Shown piece by piece: positions 1-10,101 of a stretch of DNA of 64,000 bases (the stretch's first letter is position 1; each line of letters opens with the position of its first letter). Made by a program: the position numbers and the translations under genes. This DNA is from Omphiscola glabra. Its lineage: Eukaryota > Mollusca > Gastropoda > Lymnaeidae. The stretch spans positions 14,436,760 to 14,500,759 of the forward strand of contig OZ024802.1 of the NCBI GenBank assembly GCA_964017045.1. The letters run 5' to 3'. The notes beneath the pieces are model-generated. The model did no database searches. It was not told the origin of the DNA and worked only from the letters and a program-made list of their open reading frames with translations.

Positions 1-235
1 AAAAAAAAGAATCTCATTTAGCGCAGTTATCGGGAATTTTATTTTAGCCCCCCTTTTTTTTGTTGAAAAAAAAAACAGGAAAAACTGATGTTTGTGTCTT
101 GGGATGGGGCTGAAAATTTGAAAGAATGTTGTCACCAGCATCGAGACTATGTGCAAAGTTTCAGCTCGATAGCTTGACGAGAAGTGGGCCAATTAGCCGT
201 CCGCAGAGTTTGCTAGCCAGCCACCCAGCCAGCCA
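1..235. repeat. Dispersed repeat, copy A (chimeric; second copy at 21871-22085)
   Basis: Positions 9-40 (AATCTCATTTAGCGCAGTTA and following) and about 104-200 (a stretch with GGGCTGAAAATTTGAAAGAA and TTTCAGCTCGATAG) recur in the same order and spacing at 21873-22080. The first part is also the reverse complement of an internal piece of the Helitron-like family (near 25911 and 29231). So this looks like a composite of a Helitron fragment joined to another dispersed sequence. No coding potential seen. It starts at the window edge, so its left limit is unknown. Confidence 0.6.
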
Positions 236-457
236 CGAACAAAAACGATGTTCTAAATTATTTTAGCTTGGAGTTTCATGATGTTATTGTTTTTTTTAAA
301 AATCCTTTAATTTATATTAACTTCAAGATTTTCAAATGATTGTCTAAACCCCATAACATCTACTTATTAAATCATCATACACGGCTGAATAAACACACAT
401 ATATAACTAAATAATAATCACGCAATTAATACGCTTTGCGACGTTTCAGTTCACTGA

Positions 458-537
458 AGCGTTTATTAACTGCGACAGGTTATAACAGAGAAAAAGACGA
501 TAGCGTTTATTAACTGCTACTATCATAACAGAGAAAA
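458..537. repeat. 44-bp tandem duplication
   Basis: AGCGTTTATTAACTGC starts at 458 and again at 502, each followed by a related sequence ending in ATAACAGAGAAAA. Two copies. The rest of 236-1000 shows no gene; it holds a perfect 10-bp inverted repeat (CAGCGACCAG at 600-609, CTGGTCGCTG at 661-670). Confidence 0.6.
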
Positions 538-959
538 TGCAGAGACGGCTAGAGATTTTTGTTTATTATTAGGAAGTGTTCCGCCGTGTTATTATTGCAC
601 AGCGACCAGGTCCATACATCAAACGTGAGTCAGAGCCGTCCAAAGTGAGTTTGTAGAGAGCTGGTCGCTGAGCCATCCTTTTTTTTAAAACGTGTTTTGT
701 TAACTTATTTTCAGCACGGCATGAGCTTGAAAACTTTACAGACGCACATATTACACTGCGGTGTGAGGTGAGTGACCTAAATTTCCACCAGTCTTCTTAA
801 ACTCACGACCATGATTATGTGGTAGCGATGCTCACGTTACACGCCATTTGGGGCGGGTCAAGTTTTTTTCCACCCCTTTCAAAAGAAAAAAAAAACAAAC
901 AAACTGCGGTTGTCAGAAAAGGCCCCCTTCAGTAGAAAAAGAAAAAGCGAGCCACCCGA

Positions 960-1004
960 GGACGTACCGCCACCCATCCTCGGCAAGCCCTTCCTACGCC
1001 ACTG
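960..1004 (-). mobile_element. CAGTGGCGTAG-type transposon terminus
   Basis: Read on the minus strand, the sequence starts CAGTGGCGTAGGAAGG at 1004. Related starts occur at 32524, 38118 and 39255, so this is a recurring terminus, typical of non-autonomous DNA transposons in marine invertebrates. The partner end could not be placed, so the extent is a guess. Confidence 0.35.
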
Positions 1005-1144
1005 CAACTATGTAAATTAAGACAATTGCTTTGTGTGTTCATTAATCAAGCAGATGGCGCCCGGATGAGACGAAAAAAATGACCACCCCAGAGCCGCCAG
1101 GCGCGATTACACCATTGAATGGTTTCATCATTCGTTTGTTAGGG

Positions 1145-1333
1145 CAGCGCTTCTCAACATGTGGGTCGCGACCCCTTTGGGGGTCGCACGACCCTTTCAC
1201 AATGGTCACCTATGACCATCCGAAAACACATATAATCTACAAGTATCAATGAAATAATTTTGTGGTTGGGGGTCGCGACAAAACGAGGAACGGTATTAAA
1301 GGGTCGCGGCATTAGAAAGGTTGAGAACCACTG
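1145..1333. mobile_element. SPIN-like non-autonomous hAT element (MITE), 189 bp
   Basis: The left end is CAGCGCTTCTCAAC and the right end is GTTGAGAACCACTG, terminal inverted repeats matching at 12 of 14 positions. The flanking 8-bp sequences TGTTAGGG (1137-1144) and TGATAGGT (1334-1341) match at 6 of 8 positions, as expected for an aged hAT target-site duplication. Internal landmarks (GTGGGTCGCGACCCCTTTGG near the left end; GAAAACACATATAAT in the middle; TATTAAAGGGTCGCGGCATT near the right end) closely resemble the SPIN (Space Invaders) hAT family as I remember it. SPIN is known for horizontal transfer among vertebrates, insects and a pond snail. It carries no transposase, so it would have depended on an enzyme encoded elsewhere. 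The family name is from memory and needs a library search; the hAT class is well supported by the sequence. Confidence 0.8.
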
Positions 1334-1377
1334 TGATAGGTGATATTACATACGGGGATATATATGAAAGCACTGCT

Positions 1378-1830
1378 AAATTGTCACAACATACACCGAT
1401 CAAAACAATGCCAAATTGTCACAACATACACCGATCAAAACAATGCCAAATTGTCACAACATACACCGATCAAAACAATGCCAAATTGTCACCACATACA
1501 CCGATCAAAACAATGCCAAATTGTCACAACATACACCCATCAAAACAATGCCAAATTGTCACAACATACACCGATCAAAACAATGCCTATTGTCACAACA
1601 TACACCGATCAAAACAATGCCAAATTGTCACAGTACAGACGCATAACAACACTGAAAATTTATCACACCATATACTCATCTAAACACTGCCAAGTTGTCA
1701 CAACATAGACACATCAAAACGCTGCCACGCCGTAATAACATAGACACATCAAAACACTGCCATCTTGTAACATCACATGCCCATCAGAACACCGCCAAGC
1801 CATCACAACATGGACCCATATCACACTTTA
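1378..1830. repeat. 35-bp minisatellite, degenerate on the right
   Basis: TTGTCACAACATACACCGAT recurs at 1381, 1416, 1451, 1486, 1521 and 1556 with a strict 35-bp period. After about 1640 the units decay (TAGACACATCAAAAC variants) to about 1830. ORFs across it in two frames are by-products of the repeat. The region 1830-2830 that follows shows no recognisable gene. Confidence 0.9.
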
Positions 1831-2828
1831 AACATGCCCACTTTGTAACAGCGTGGTGTCGCAGCAGAGGCCTTCCACGTAGTGCACGCACGACGAACTA
1901 CTGATACACTACATTGCTACAGCTAGCACGTAGCATCTTTAAAGAACTAAATAATAAGCAAATACTTAGCATCTTTAAAGCACTAAATAATAATTGATAA
2001 ATCCATTCTTGTGCCGAGGTCCGAACAAAGCGGTGGCTAGCAGAACTTGATTCCCGTAACTTCACCACCACTGGTCTTAAAGACACATTCAAATTCCCAC
2101 GTCATGTTAAGTGGGCCAATGACGGGATCTCCAGCTTGTCACAACGAGAAATAACTACCGCTTCGATTAAAATGTTTTGAACCGTTGTAAGTGATGTCCC
2201 CTCAGGACAGCCTGCCATGACATCACATTGTTATGCTCAAAACTAAGAAAGGAAATTCAAAACCGTCCGAGGTTTTCAAAAATTAATAATGTTTAAGTTT
2301 CAACAGTTACGTTAACACGAGCCACCGTTGTAGGTCGACAGTCACTGAGACTGAAGCTGTCAACAGACTCAAAGATGAAATGTGGTTTCAAAAATATTGA
2401 CTCGCTATTTCCCACAATCCGTCTTTTGAGTAACCCAAAGTTAACTCCTTTTGCTTCTTTTAATTATTTTAAATATTTACTTAATGAAAGAAAACAATCG
2501 TAGCTGTACTTTGGCTGATTTGATTAAATTTACTTTGTTTGATGTGAATTCCTCGATTATTAAATGATTTATTAAATCACAAAATAGTAAACGTTTTAGA
2601 GATTTTTGTTTTCAATCGATACGAAACAGAAAACATGATTAAAAAATTACTGAGTTGGTATTTGGGAAAAGATAACGACACCTGTTTACAGAGATAATCT
2701 CCCTATTCAATAATCTTACTTCCGTCTAGACTCTACATACAATTTTTATTTTGTTTATCTGTTGTTTTTTTTTTGTTTTAAGGTTTAGATTTAAGATTTT
2801 TAAGGAACGAAGATATCCCAGCTGAATA

Positions 2829-4068
2829 ATATCATGACAGTGTCACATCATGATAGGATCACATAATGACAGGTTCACATCATTGCAGAGTGACAGCGTG
2901 AAAGGAGCATATCACGACAGGATCACATCATTGCTGTGTGACAGCATGAAAGGAGCATATCACGACAGGGTCACATCATGATAGGGTTATCATGATAGGG
3001 TCACATAATGATAGGGTCACATCACGACAGTGTCACATCATGATAGCGTCACATTATGACAGTGTCATATCATTGCTGTGTGACAACATGAAAGGAGCAC
3101 ATCACTACAGGGTCACATTATGACAGGGTCACAACATGACAGGGTCATATCATGACAGGGTCACATCATGACAGGGTCACATCATGACAGGGTCACATCA
3201 AGACAGGGTCACATCATGATATAGTCACATCATGATAGGGTCACATCGTGACAGGGTCCCATCGTGATAGGGTCACATCATGATAGGGTCACATCATGAC
3301 AGGGTCACATCATGATAGGGTCACGTCACGACAGGGTCACATCATCACAGGGTCACATTATGACAGGGTCACATCATTGAGGTGTGTCAGCGTGAAAGGA
3401 GCACATAATGATAGGGTCACATCGTGATAAGGTCACAGCACGACAGGGTCACATCATAATGGGTCACATCATGATAGGGTCGCATCAAGACAGAGTCACA
3501 TCATGATAGGGTCACATTATGACAGGGTCACATCTTTGCTGTGTGACAGCATGAAAGGAGCACAACACTACAGGGTCACATTATGACAGGGTCACATCAT
3601 GACAGGGTCACATCATGACAGGGTGACATAAAGACAGGGTCACATCATGATATGGTCACATCATGATAGGGTCACATCGTGACAGGGTCACATCATGACA
3701 GGGTCCCATCGTGATAGGGTCACATTATGATAGGGTCACATCATGACTGGGTCACATCACGAAAGGGTCACATCACGACAGGGTCACATTATGAAAGGGT
3801 CACATCATTGCTGTGTGACAGCGTGAAAGGACCACATCATGATAGGGTCACATCGTGATAGGGTCACATCACGACAGGGTCACATCATGACAGGGTCACA
3901 TCACGACAGGGTCACATCATGATAGGGTCACATCATGACAGGGTCACATCGTGATAGGGTCACATCATGACAGGGTCACATCGTGATAGGGTCACATCAT
4001 GACAGGGTCACATCGTGATAGGGTGCCATCATGACAGGGTCACATCACGACAGTGTCAAATTATGGCA
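2829..4068. repeat. 16-bp minisatellite with interspersed longer units
   Basis: The basic unit is GGGTCACATCATGACA with C/T and A/G variants (CATGATAG, CACGACAG, CGTGATAG). A longer insert of the type CATTGCTGTGTGACAGCATG followed by AAAGGAGCAC recurs near 2882, 2930, 3070, 3373, 3534 and 3808, giving a higher-order pattern. No open frame. About 1.24 kb. Confidence 0.9.
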
Positions 4069-4229
4069 AGTATAAGGGCCGCCTGAGCGTAACGATCTCT
4101 CCGCATCCCTTCCTATCACCATTGCTCACATTACGACAGGCAAATATCATGACAAGTACACCCATATGATTACACATACGCCTTTTAAAAGTTGTGTTAA
4201 AATACGATGAGAGTAAAAAAAAGGCTGCG

Positions 4230-4534
4230 ACTATTCGTACCAGAAGTGAGAGGTTGGGGTTAAAAAAAACTATTTAAAATATTATTGTTGGGTCTAATGG
4301 TACCCGGGTGTGAATGGCGGCGCTGCTTTTCCGGGTCCATTTTGACTAATGCTATTCGGATGTCATTTGTGGAAGTTTATTTTAGTTAAACTGAAGAATT
4401 AGGTTTACAAACATATAGTCCATTCAATTATCTTTCATTTGATACCTCATTTTGTCTTACAAACCCAACAATAATATTTTAAATAGGTTTTTTTAATCCC
4501 AACCTCTCACTTCTGGTACCCGGGTACGAATAGT
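4230..4534. mobile_element. MITE with ~65-bp terminal inverted repeats
   Basis: The left arm (4230-4293) begins ACTATTCGTACCAGAAGTGA and its reverse complement ends the element (4463-4534). Both arms contain the GAGGTTGGGRTTAAAAAAA and TATTTAAAATATTATTGTTG stretches. The left arm lacks an 8-bp CCGGGTAC-type segment present in the right arm, but a related GGTACCCGGGTGTGAAT lies just inside. The arms are flanked by or include TA, so a Tc1/mariner-type origin is possible, but no clear longer target duplication is visible. No transposase. Confidence 0.7.
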
Positions 4535-5039
4535 ACAAAAAAGGGGTATATTGACGTTAAGATTAGACAAGGCCAGATTTTGTAGAAATTTCTTGTTAAA
4601 TTTGCTAAAGCAATGATCGTGGATTAATACTTAATTGATCACAGAGGAATCCGTCGATATATTTGCCATAATTTAGTACTTTATAGTTTGTGGGACTTTC
4701 AAAATAAGCCAGATGTACACTTCCGTTGTCAGATAACATCGGTGACGGGTCGATTGGTTACGGTGACATACTTTGGGCTGATGCCAACCTCGTCTGCTAA
4801 ATGACATGTAAAGTCTTTTTCCGTTCGCGCTGTTAACGTGGGCTGGTGTTCAGTTGGAGAGTAAGACTTCGATTGTGCTGTTGCGTCTCATGTCCGGTTT
4901 CGACATACATTAGACTAATTTTTACTTTCTCTCCGGCTTGAGCACAGTCACTCCAAACAACCCCCGCCCCTCCCACATACTATCAAAGACTTCCATTGGC
5001 TGGTTGTGTTGTAAGGTATGGCATCCCACACAGAGGCTG

Positions 5040-5065
5040 TATATATATATATATATATATATATA
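5040..5065. repeat. (TA)n microsatellite
   Basis: About 13 uninterrupted TA units. A second (TA)n tract lies at 5369-5399. No gene is visible between 4540 and 5820 apart from these. Confidence 0.95.
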
Positions 5066-5368
5066 ATCACCAAGAGTAATATATAAACACGGGGTTGAAT
5101 GAGCCACCGGTGGGCACTTCAGTTCATGACTGGTATCAACTCTCAGAAAAAAGTATTGTATCACTTCTCACAAGGCTAATGGATCATCTTTTACAAGGCT
5201 TATATATCGAGATATCGTGATCAGCATCATTCTGGTATATAGCAACGAATCCAACTGATACATTTGCTTATTAGCGTCATTCTGGTATACAGCAACCAAT
5301 AAAATATTTCATCACATTGCCCATCATAATTCAATCTACTTAACTTTCAACTTTAACAAAAACAAATA

Positions 5369-5399
5369 TGTATATATATATATATATATACATATATAT
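5369..5399. repeat. (TA)n microsatellite
   Basis: TA run with a single C interruption near its right end. Confidence 0.9.
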
Positions 5400-5825
5400 C
5401 TTTCTGTTTATACTACCTTTTTAATTTTGAAAGACTCAGTTAACAGTATTTTCCTTAACGTATGTCCCATTTATCATAAGAACTGAACAGAAAGTTCAGA
5501 TTATGATTGAATACCAAGACGGTGGAGATTTGCACAGTCCAATTTTGATCTTATGTTGGGTGCAGCTTTTAAAATATGATTCATGAGATCTTAACCTAAA
5601 TGGACATTCACCTTTTGCGGGCACCACACGGGTCATTGTTTTGTTTCCATCCGTTACGACACTTTTCCCTCACCCTTATCTAAATGTCAGGACAGATTTG
5701 TGTGGGTGGTATAAAATCTGATGGGTAATTGATCTTCACTAGAAAATGTGGTCCCGAGAGAAGAGCGATGTGAACCACATAGCATAAAAATAATGTACAA
5801 AGGATCAAGTCAAAAAACATCTTAC

Positions 5826-5867
5826 CGAAAAACCGCTTAGGTTTTGGGTTCCATATGACTGTATTGC
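5826..5867 (-). CDS. Candidate 42-bp coding micro-exon of the secreted-peptide gene (exon 2)
   Basis: On the minus strand a long pyrimidine tract ends TTTTTTCCCCACAG at 5868, an excellent acceptor. The exon is followed by GTAAGATG, an excellent donor, starting at 5825. Joining it to the exon ending at 7996 uses phase 1 on both sides and gives G-N-T-V-I-W-N-P-K-P-K-R-F-F plus one base, with no stop. It would be residues 96-109. Lys-Arg at 106-107 is a classic prohormone convertase site, so a mature peptide could begin at Phe-Phe. The 2.1-kb intron between the two exons shows no conflicting gene. What is seen: splice signals, phase match and the dibasic site. What is inferred: that this is a real exon of a neuropeptide or hormone precursor. 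No following exon was found; only weak candidates lie between 5750 and 5480. Confidence 0.45.
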
Positions 5868-6902
5868 CTGTGGGGAAAAAATGAAAAAGGAAAATATTAA
5901 TTGATTTTTTTCTTCCCTTGTAACAAACTGGCTTCAGTTCCTATATTATTTTGTCATAGACCGGCACAAGTGTACAAATGTACCCCCAGTGATGCTAAGT
6001 ACGAATGTGTACACGGTTAATTCAAAATTTAGGGTATGCTAGCTTAAGGATTTCTGCGGGTTTTCGATATTTTAATCTGGACAGTCCTACGTTTAGAAGT
6101 AATCAATCGTTGTGTTATCAAATATTGAACTATTTTTGTTTAAATGCGAATTAAACTGTGATCCATGGCCTTTCAATCCGTCTCACACAGTCACACGGGA
6201 TGTGACATTTAATCGCCCAGTAACACGAGATGTGACATTTACTCGCCTGACGTAACAATCCGGTACATCAACATCAGTTTTCTTCTGTCATGCTTCCTTA
6301 ACTATTGGTTGCTAATTCAACCATTTCAACAAAATGAAATGACTGATTGGGGAATCTTAAATCTCTCTCTTTCTCACTCCTAGCAGAAGTAAAAATATTT
6401 GCACCTTGTTATAGCTGCACGAAAAGTAATATTAAGGAAGTAAAAACACCTTTTCTAAAAATTGTTCTCCAAAAAAGCTGCACTCCCTACTCACATCGAA
6501 ATTCAAGAGTTTCCAATTGCTAAAATTCTATTCTTTGACGCCACTCATTGAGCATAAATCAGTTTTTCGAAATAGAATTAATGGCGTAGTAAAAACCAAC
6601 GCCCCTCAGGGTGCAGACGGCAAGAGATCTTCAGGGCTGCCGATTAGCTGGTGGCTTGCCAGGCGTGGGATTTAAATTTGATAAACGATTATAAATTATG
6701 TTGGATGCTCTGCTAATTTGGTTAGACAATCCATCTCCTCGGATTCGATTTTATTCCACCCAGTTTTTTATTTAAAAAAAAGACAAACGAACAAACTGTT
6801 GAGAATGTATTTCCAAACAGTTTCATGTTGTACCAGGATTGATCGTTCTTGGTCATGGCTGTTGAACGGGGAAGATATCATGAGCACAAGAGCAAGAAAC
6901 AA

Positions 6903-7050
6903 ACACACCACCCTCCTTACCACAAACACCCCCTCCCTACCCCAAACACCCACTCCCTACCAAAAACACCCACTACCTACCCAAAACACCCACTCCATAC
7001 CCAAAACACCCAACTCCCTACCTAAAACACCCCCTTCCTACCCCACATCT
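6903..7050. repeat. C/A-rich minisatellite, ~19-20 bp unit
   Basis: Units of the type CACCCACTCCCTACCCAAAA repeat about 7 times with single-base length changes. The plus-strand ORF across it (PNTPSLPQTPT-like) is low-complexity and not a convincing gene. The sequence from 5870 to 6900 is otherwise featureless. Confidence 0.8.
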
Positions 7051-7995
7051 CTCCATTGAATCAAATAGTAAGATACAGAACATCTCTCCATCTCATCAGT
7101 TAGTTAGGTACAGATCATCTTTGTAAAAAAAAAAACTCTCAGAGAAATACTTAAGAATTCTGAAATAGTAAACAAATCATATTTCTAAGTTTCTGCTTAT
7201 ATATCCAGAAAACTTGACCCACTTTTGCTTCCTATGAACTCCCTTACTTAATGCACACCATTACGCATGTCAATGTAATTCATCCTTTTACATTTACTTG
7301 GACACCTATCTTAATTTATTTTAGTTTTTTTTTTCAATGGACTACGATGAGTCGATTGTTTTGTCACGTGATACGTGTAAAAACAAGTAAGACTTCCGGG
7401 AGCCTGTCTGCAACACACTAGTCGCTCACAAATTTTTCTTCAAACAACTTTCTTCCTTTAATCATAACTGAATTATAATTATTGTCACATTTAATGAATG
7501 TCATTTAAAGAAACGCGTGTATTCAAGAATATTTTGAAAGTAAAATTTTTAATTCACACTGGGGAAGCGCTAAAGGAGACAAACATTTTGCTTTAGAATT
7601 AATGATAATGGCAATGGCTGATCAGCTGTTATCTGTTATGTGTTGTTATGTGTAGCAGAAAGCCTACCAATGGCTGGTACGTATCACGTGATAAAACAAG
7701 GAAGTGACTCATCGTAGTCCATTGAAAATAGCTCATTTTCAATGTAACGCCATTATAGCTGCTGACTTTTCACATCGGTGGTGTGAGAGCTTTACCTCAT
7801 GTCCAAGAATAGCTGCATTGCTGGGGAGACGCGTTCATTACCCCACGCCTTAATTTTTTTTATTTCAGCTGTCATATATGTAGCCCCTAACCCACCACCT
7901 CCACCACCCCTCCTCAAACCCTCTCGCAACCCTTTCACCAAACAAACAAACACAACTCATGTTACATCCGGAAGACGTGCAAGCACCGCTCTCAC

Positions 7996-8281
7996 CATTG
8001 TCGTTATTGTCCAGACCTATGGAATCCCCTTCAAGCCGCCGACCCTGCTGCTCCGTTAAGGCGTCTTCCAAGTGATCTAGCAAGAGTAAAATGTTCAGCA
8101 AATCTCCCTGGCGGTCCATACCGCTTCCCTCTATCAAACCCGTTGTTGCGTCAATAGCATCTCGGTCGTGCGTCGCGCCCAGGGAGATGGATTTGAATGG
8201 CAACGCTGTGGCCACCATGGCGGAAACGACGATCGTGTTGATGAACACACGGACCACGGAGATGTGCTTTGAGGAATCCAT
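7996..8281 (-). CDS. First coding exon of a secreted peptide or prohormone precursor (partial)
   Basis: The start codon at 8281 has an A-rich leader (AAAAAAAGATGG). The first 95 codons give a basic N-terminus, a hydrophobic core (VFINTIVVSAMVATALP, about residues 12-28) and a likely signal-peptidase site near V-A-T-A. A proregion follows with a leucine-rich amphipathic stretch (DLLNILLLLDHLEDAL, 60-75) and a dibasic Arg-Arg at 81-82. The reading frame stays open to 7865, but a good donor (AATG then GTGAGAG) lies at 7995-7994. Beyond it the frame becomes compositionally odd (tryptophan- and glycine-rich), so I end the exon at 7996. Upstream, a pyrimidine tract ending TTTTATTCTAG puts an acceptor at 8377, giving an exon of 8376-7996 with a 95-base 5' UTR. 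The architecture is that of molluscan neuropeptide or peptide-hormone precursors acting outside the cell. I do not recognise the family. The mature peptide is probably encoded by later exons (see 5826-5867). Confidence 0.6.
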
Positions 8282-8376
8282 CTTTTTTTAGCGTGACGGT
8301 GGTTTCGGCGTGGAGCTCCTGAATCTTCTATCTGAGACGGGTTGTGGGACACGGCTCTCGAAGACACGCTTTCTGG
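8282..8376 (-). other. Predicted 5' UTR portion of the secreted-peptide exon
   Basis: It lies between the predicted acceptor (TTTTTTTTATTCTAG, AG at 8378-8377) and the ATG at 8281. An in-frame start farther upstream is not supported. An acceptor here implies at least one further non-coding exon at higher coordinates. Confidence 0.45.
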
Positions 8377-8584
8377 CTAGAATAAAAAAAATACTCATAT
8401 AATTGAGGTCAACATAAGTTCATCAACAAATGTTCCCTAAATGTGTATATGACGAACACCGACGCACACACAAATTGACACGTCTTGTGTGCCTGAATCA
8501 CAGTCCGTTCACTGAGCAGAAGTCTAATGTAGTCATCTAACATTTCATTATATCTCCTACGTCCCCACTCCCATTCCACTCTCT

Positions 8585-9376
8585 CAGGGGTCGGAAAACG
8601 TTTGAACCAACGAGCCAAATATGGACATTACAACAATTTAAAACACATTTGTGAGCCAAATCTGTTTGTTTATTGATTCAACACACCGTTATTATAATTT
8701 TAGCACTTCATTAAATTACGGGTACACCGAATAAAACTTGATTTCAAACTTAATACAGATTTTATTCATTGATAAAAAAAAACTATGTAATTAAGGAATC
8801 CATAAATTGAAATCACGACAAAGACTGACAAACTCTTAATGTGAACAATGTCCTGGTATCTCCTTGGAAAGTTTGAGTAAGTCAGGTTTGTATGTTGCTG
8901 TTCTTGACAATGGCTAACAAACTCTTAATGTGAACCATCTCCTGGCATCTCCTTGGAAAGTTTAAGTAAGTCAGGTTTGTATGTAGTTATTCTTAATTGT
9001 AGGCACGATTCCAGGTTCTCATCAGTAAGACGACTTCTCAGTTTACTCTTGATAAAGTTCAAGCTTGAAAAAGATTGTTCGCATGAATATTTAGAACCGA
9101 AAAGGGAAAGAACAGCAAACGCGAGTTTTTTTCAGCTGATCATAAGAGTCAGGAAAACTATTCCAGGCGTTGAAGATGATCATGTCTTCCTTCTCCAGGT
9201 CTTTCAAAGCAGACCACTTGTGTTGTGAACTAACCTCACATTTGTTCTTCTCCAATACTTACAAATCAACACAAAGTTCGCTCTGCTGTTTTTAAATTCC
9301 TCAAACCTGCTGAGAAACGCTTCCGTCACATTTAAAAGGTTTGTTTTGAAATAGTGCCGCACTTTGCCGATCCCTG
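8585..9376 (-). mobile_element. Decayed, internally deleted hAT transposon (792 bp)
   Basis: The left end is CAGGGGTCGGAAAACG and the right end, on the opposite strand, is CAGGGATCGGCAAAGTGC: short related terminal inverted repeats. The flanking 8-mers CACTCTCT (8577-8584) and CACAATCT (9377-9384) match at 6 of 8 positions. Inside lie minus-strand remnants of a hAT transposase C-terminus (8925-9341). An internal sequence of about 88 bp is tandemly duplicated (8828 and 8916, both starting near ACAAACTCTTAATGTG). The element is dead: the transposase has stops and frameshifts and its N-terminal and catalytic parts are missing. Confidence 0.8.
8925..9341 (-). pseudogene. hAT transposase fragment, C-terminal dimerisation domain
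   Basis: Reading the minus strand from 9341 in three successive frames gives NLLNVTEAFLSRFEEFKNSR, then DLEKEDMIIFNAWNSFP, then FGSKYSCEQSFSSLNFIKSK followed by RSRLTDENLESCLQLRITTY and a terminal KPDLLKLSKEMPG before a TAA at 8925-8927. The S-x-EQ-F-S-N/L-x-x-IKSK-x-R-S-R-L-T-D-E-x-L pattern is the conserved hAT dimerisation region (Dimer_Tnp_hAT), as in the Charlie-like and GTF2IRD2-like group. At least two frameshifts separate the segments, one near a run of T at 9127. The catalytic DDE core is absent, so no active protein is possible. The domain identification is firm; the exact subfamily is not. Confidence 0.85.
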
Positions 9377-9541
9377 CACAATCTCATCCAACGATGCCTC
9401 AAGTCAGAGCAACGACCTATCAATTCCCTACCAACAGAGTCATTACCCACCAATCCCAGGCCCTCATGTCAACTGCAGATTTTTTTTGTCAGACTGAAGT
9501 TTAAAAAAAAAAAAAAAGATCTAGAACGATGATGAGAATAA

Positions 9542-9591
9542 TGACGTCATTACTAAATACATTATATCCATTTCCTCCGGATATGACGTCA
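9542..9591. promoter_or_regulatory. Pair of perfect CRE palindromes (TGACGTCA)
   Basis: TGACGTCA occurs at 9542-9549 and 9584-9591, 42 bp apart. This is the full CREB/ATF consensus. No promoter or gene is recognisable beside it, so a regulatory role is only a possibility. Nothing else is seen in 9385-10061. Confidence 0.25.
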
Positions 9592-10061
9592 TTTTAATGA
9601 CGGTAAGGGGTTGCTATGGCGCATCATAAGATTTCCTCATCGCCTTTATTCTTTAGTCAGTTTGTGCGACATGCTGGTACATGTTATAAGTCATAGCTGT
9701 TGTATTATGTTGCAATACATGTCTTGTAAAGAAATTCAATTTTGTTTAAATCTTTACAAGTTGAATAATATTACAAAACAAAGGTTGCCATACGCTGCGG
9801 TGCTCTGGAGAAACGTAGCTTCCTCACAGGAGTGACAGCTGACGGACTTTGTGTAAACTACTGTAAACCAGTAACCAACTTTGTAATAACTGTATGCCGA
9901 GGCCTTTTCAAATGATTACAATATGGCGCTCTATAATAATAATTAAGTTTACCTTCTATTGCTTCGTACTATGAGTTCGTACACAAAGTGATCTGACGTT
10001 CACGCAGTTTTAGTGCTGAACTAGTTTTTTGAATATTGTATTAGCCAGAATATTGTTGTGA

Positions 10062-10101
10062 CTAGTTATAGCTCGCCAAACATTGGCGACGGCAATGGTT
10101 C
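10062..10101 (-). mobile_element. Helitron-like 3' end fragment
   Basis: On the minus strand it reads CGCCAATGTTTGGCG, a perfect 6-bp stem hairpin, then AGCTATAACTAG, and then host T (position 10061). Hairpin plus CTAG (CTRR) followed by T is the Helitron 3' signature. It matches the 3' end of the full element at 16732-17231 and diverges beyond 10101. Confidence 0.65.

Noticed and set aside
5597..5660. Short minus-strand frame with a two-cysteine peptide and a C-terminal Ala-Arg-Lys-Arg, a possible mature peptide for the precursor
   Set aside because: It is attractive because it ends in basic residues and a stop. However, the nearest acceptor (TTTAG before ATAAGG) gives the wrong phase for the 42-bp exon, and about 20 residues can arise by chance. 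Transcript reads would settle it.
5690..5747. Possible third exon after TTTTCTAG on the minus strand
   Set aside because: It is in phase and open to a stop, but the intron would be only about 73 bp and the encoded peptide has no cleavage or amidation signals.
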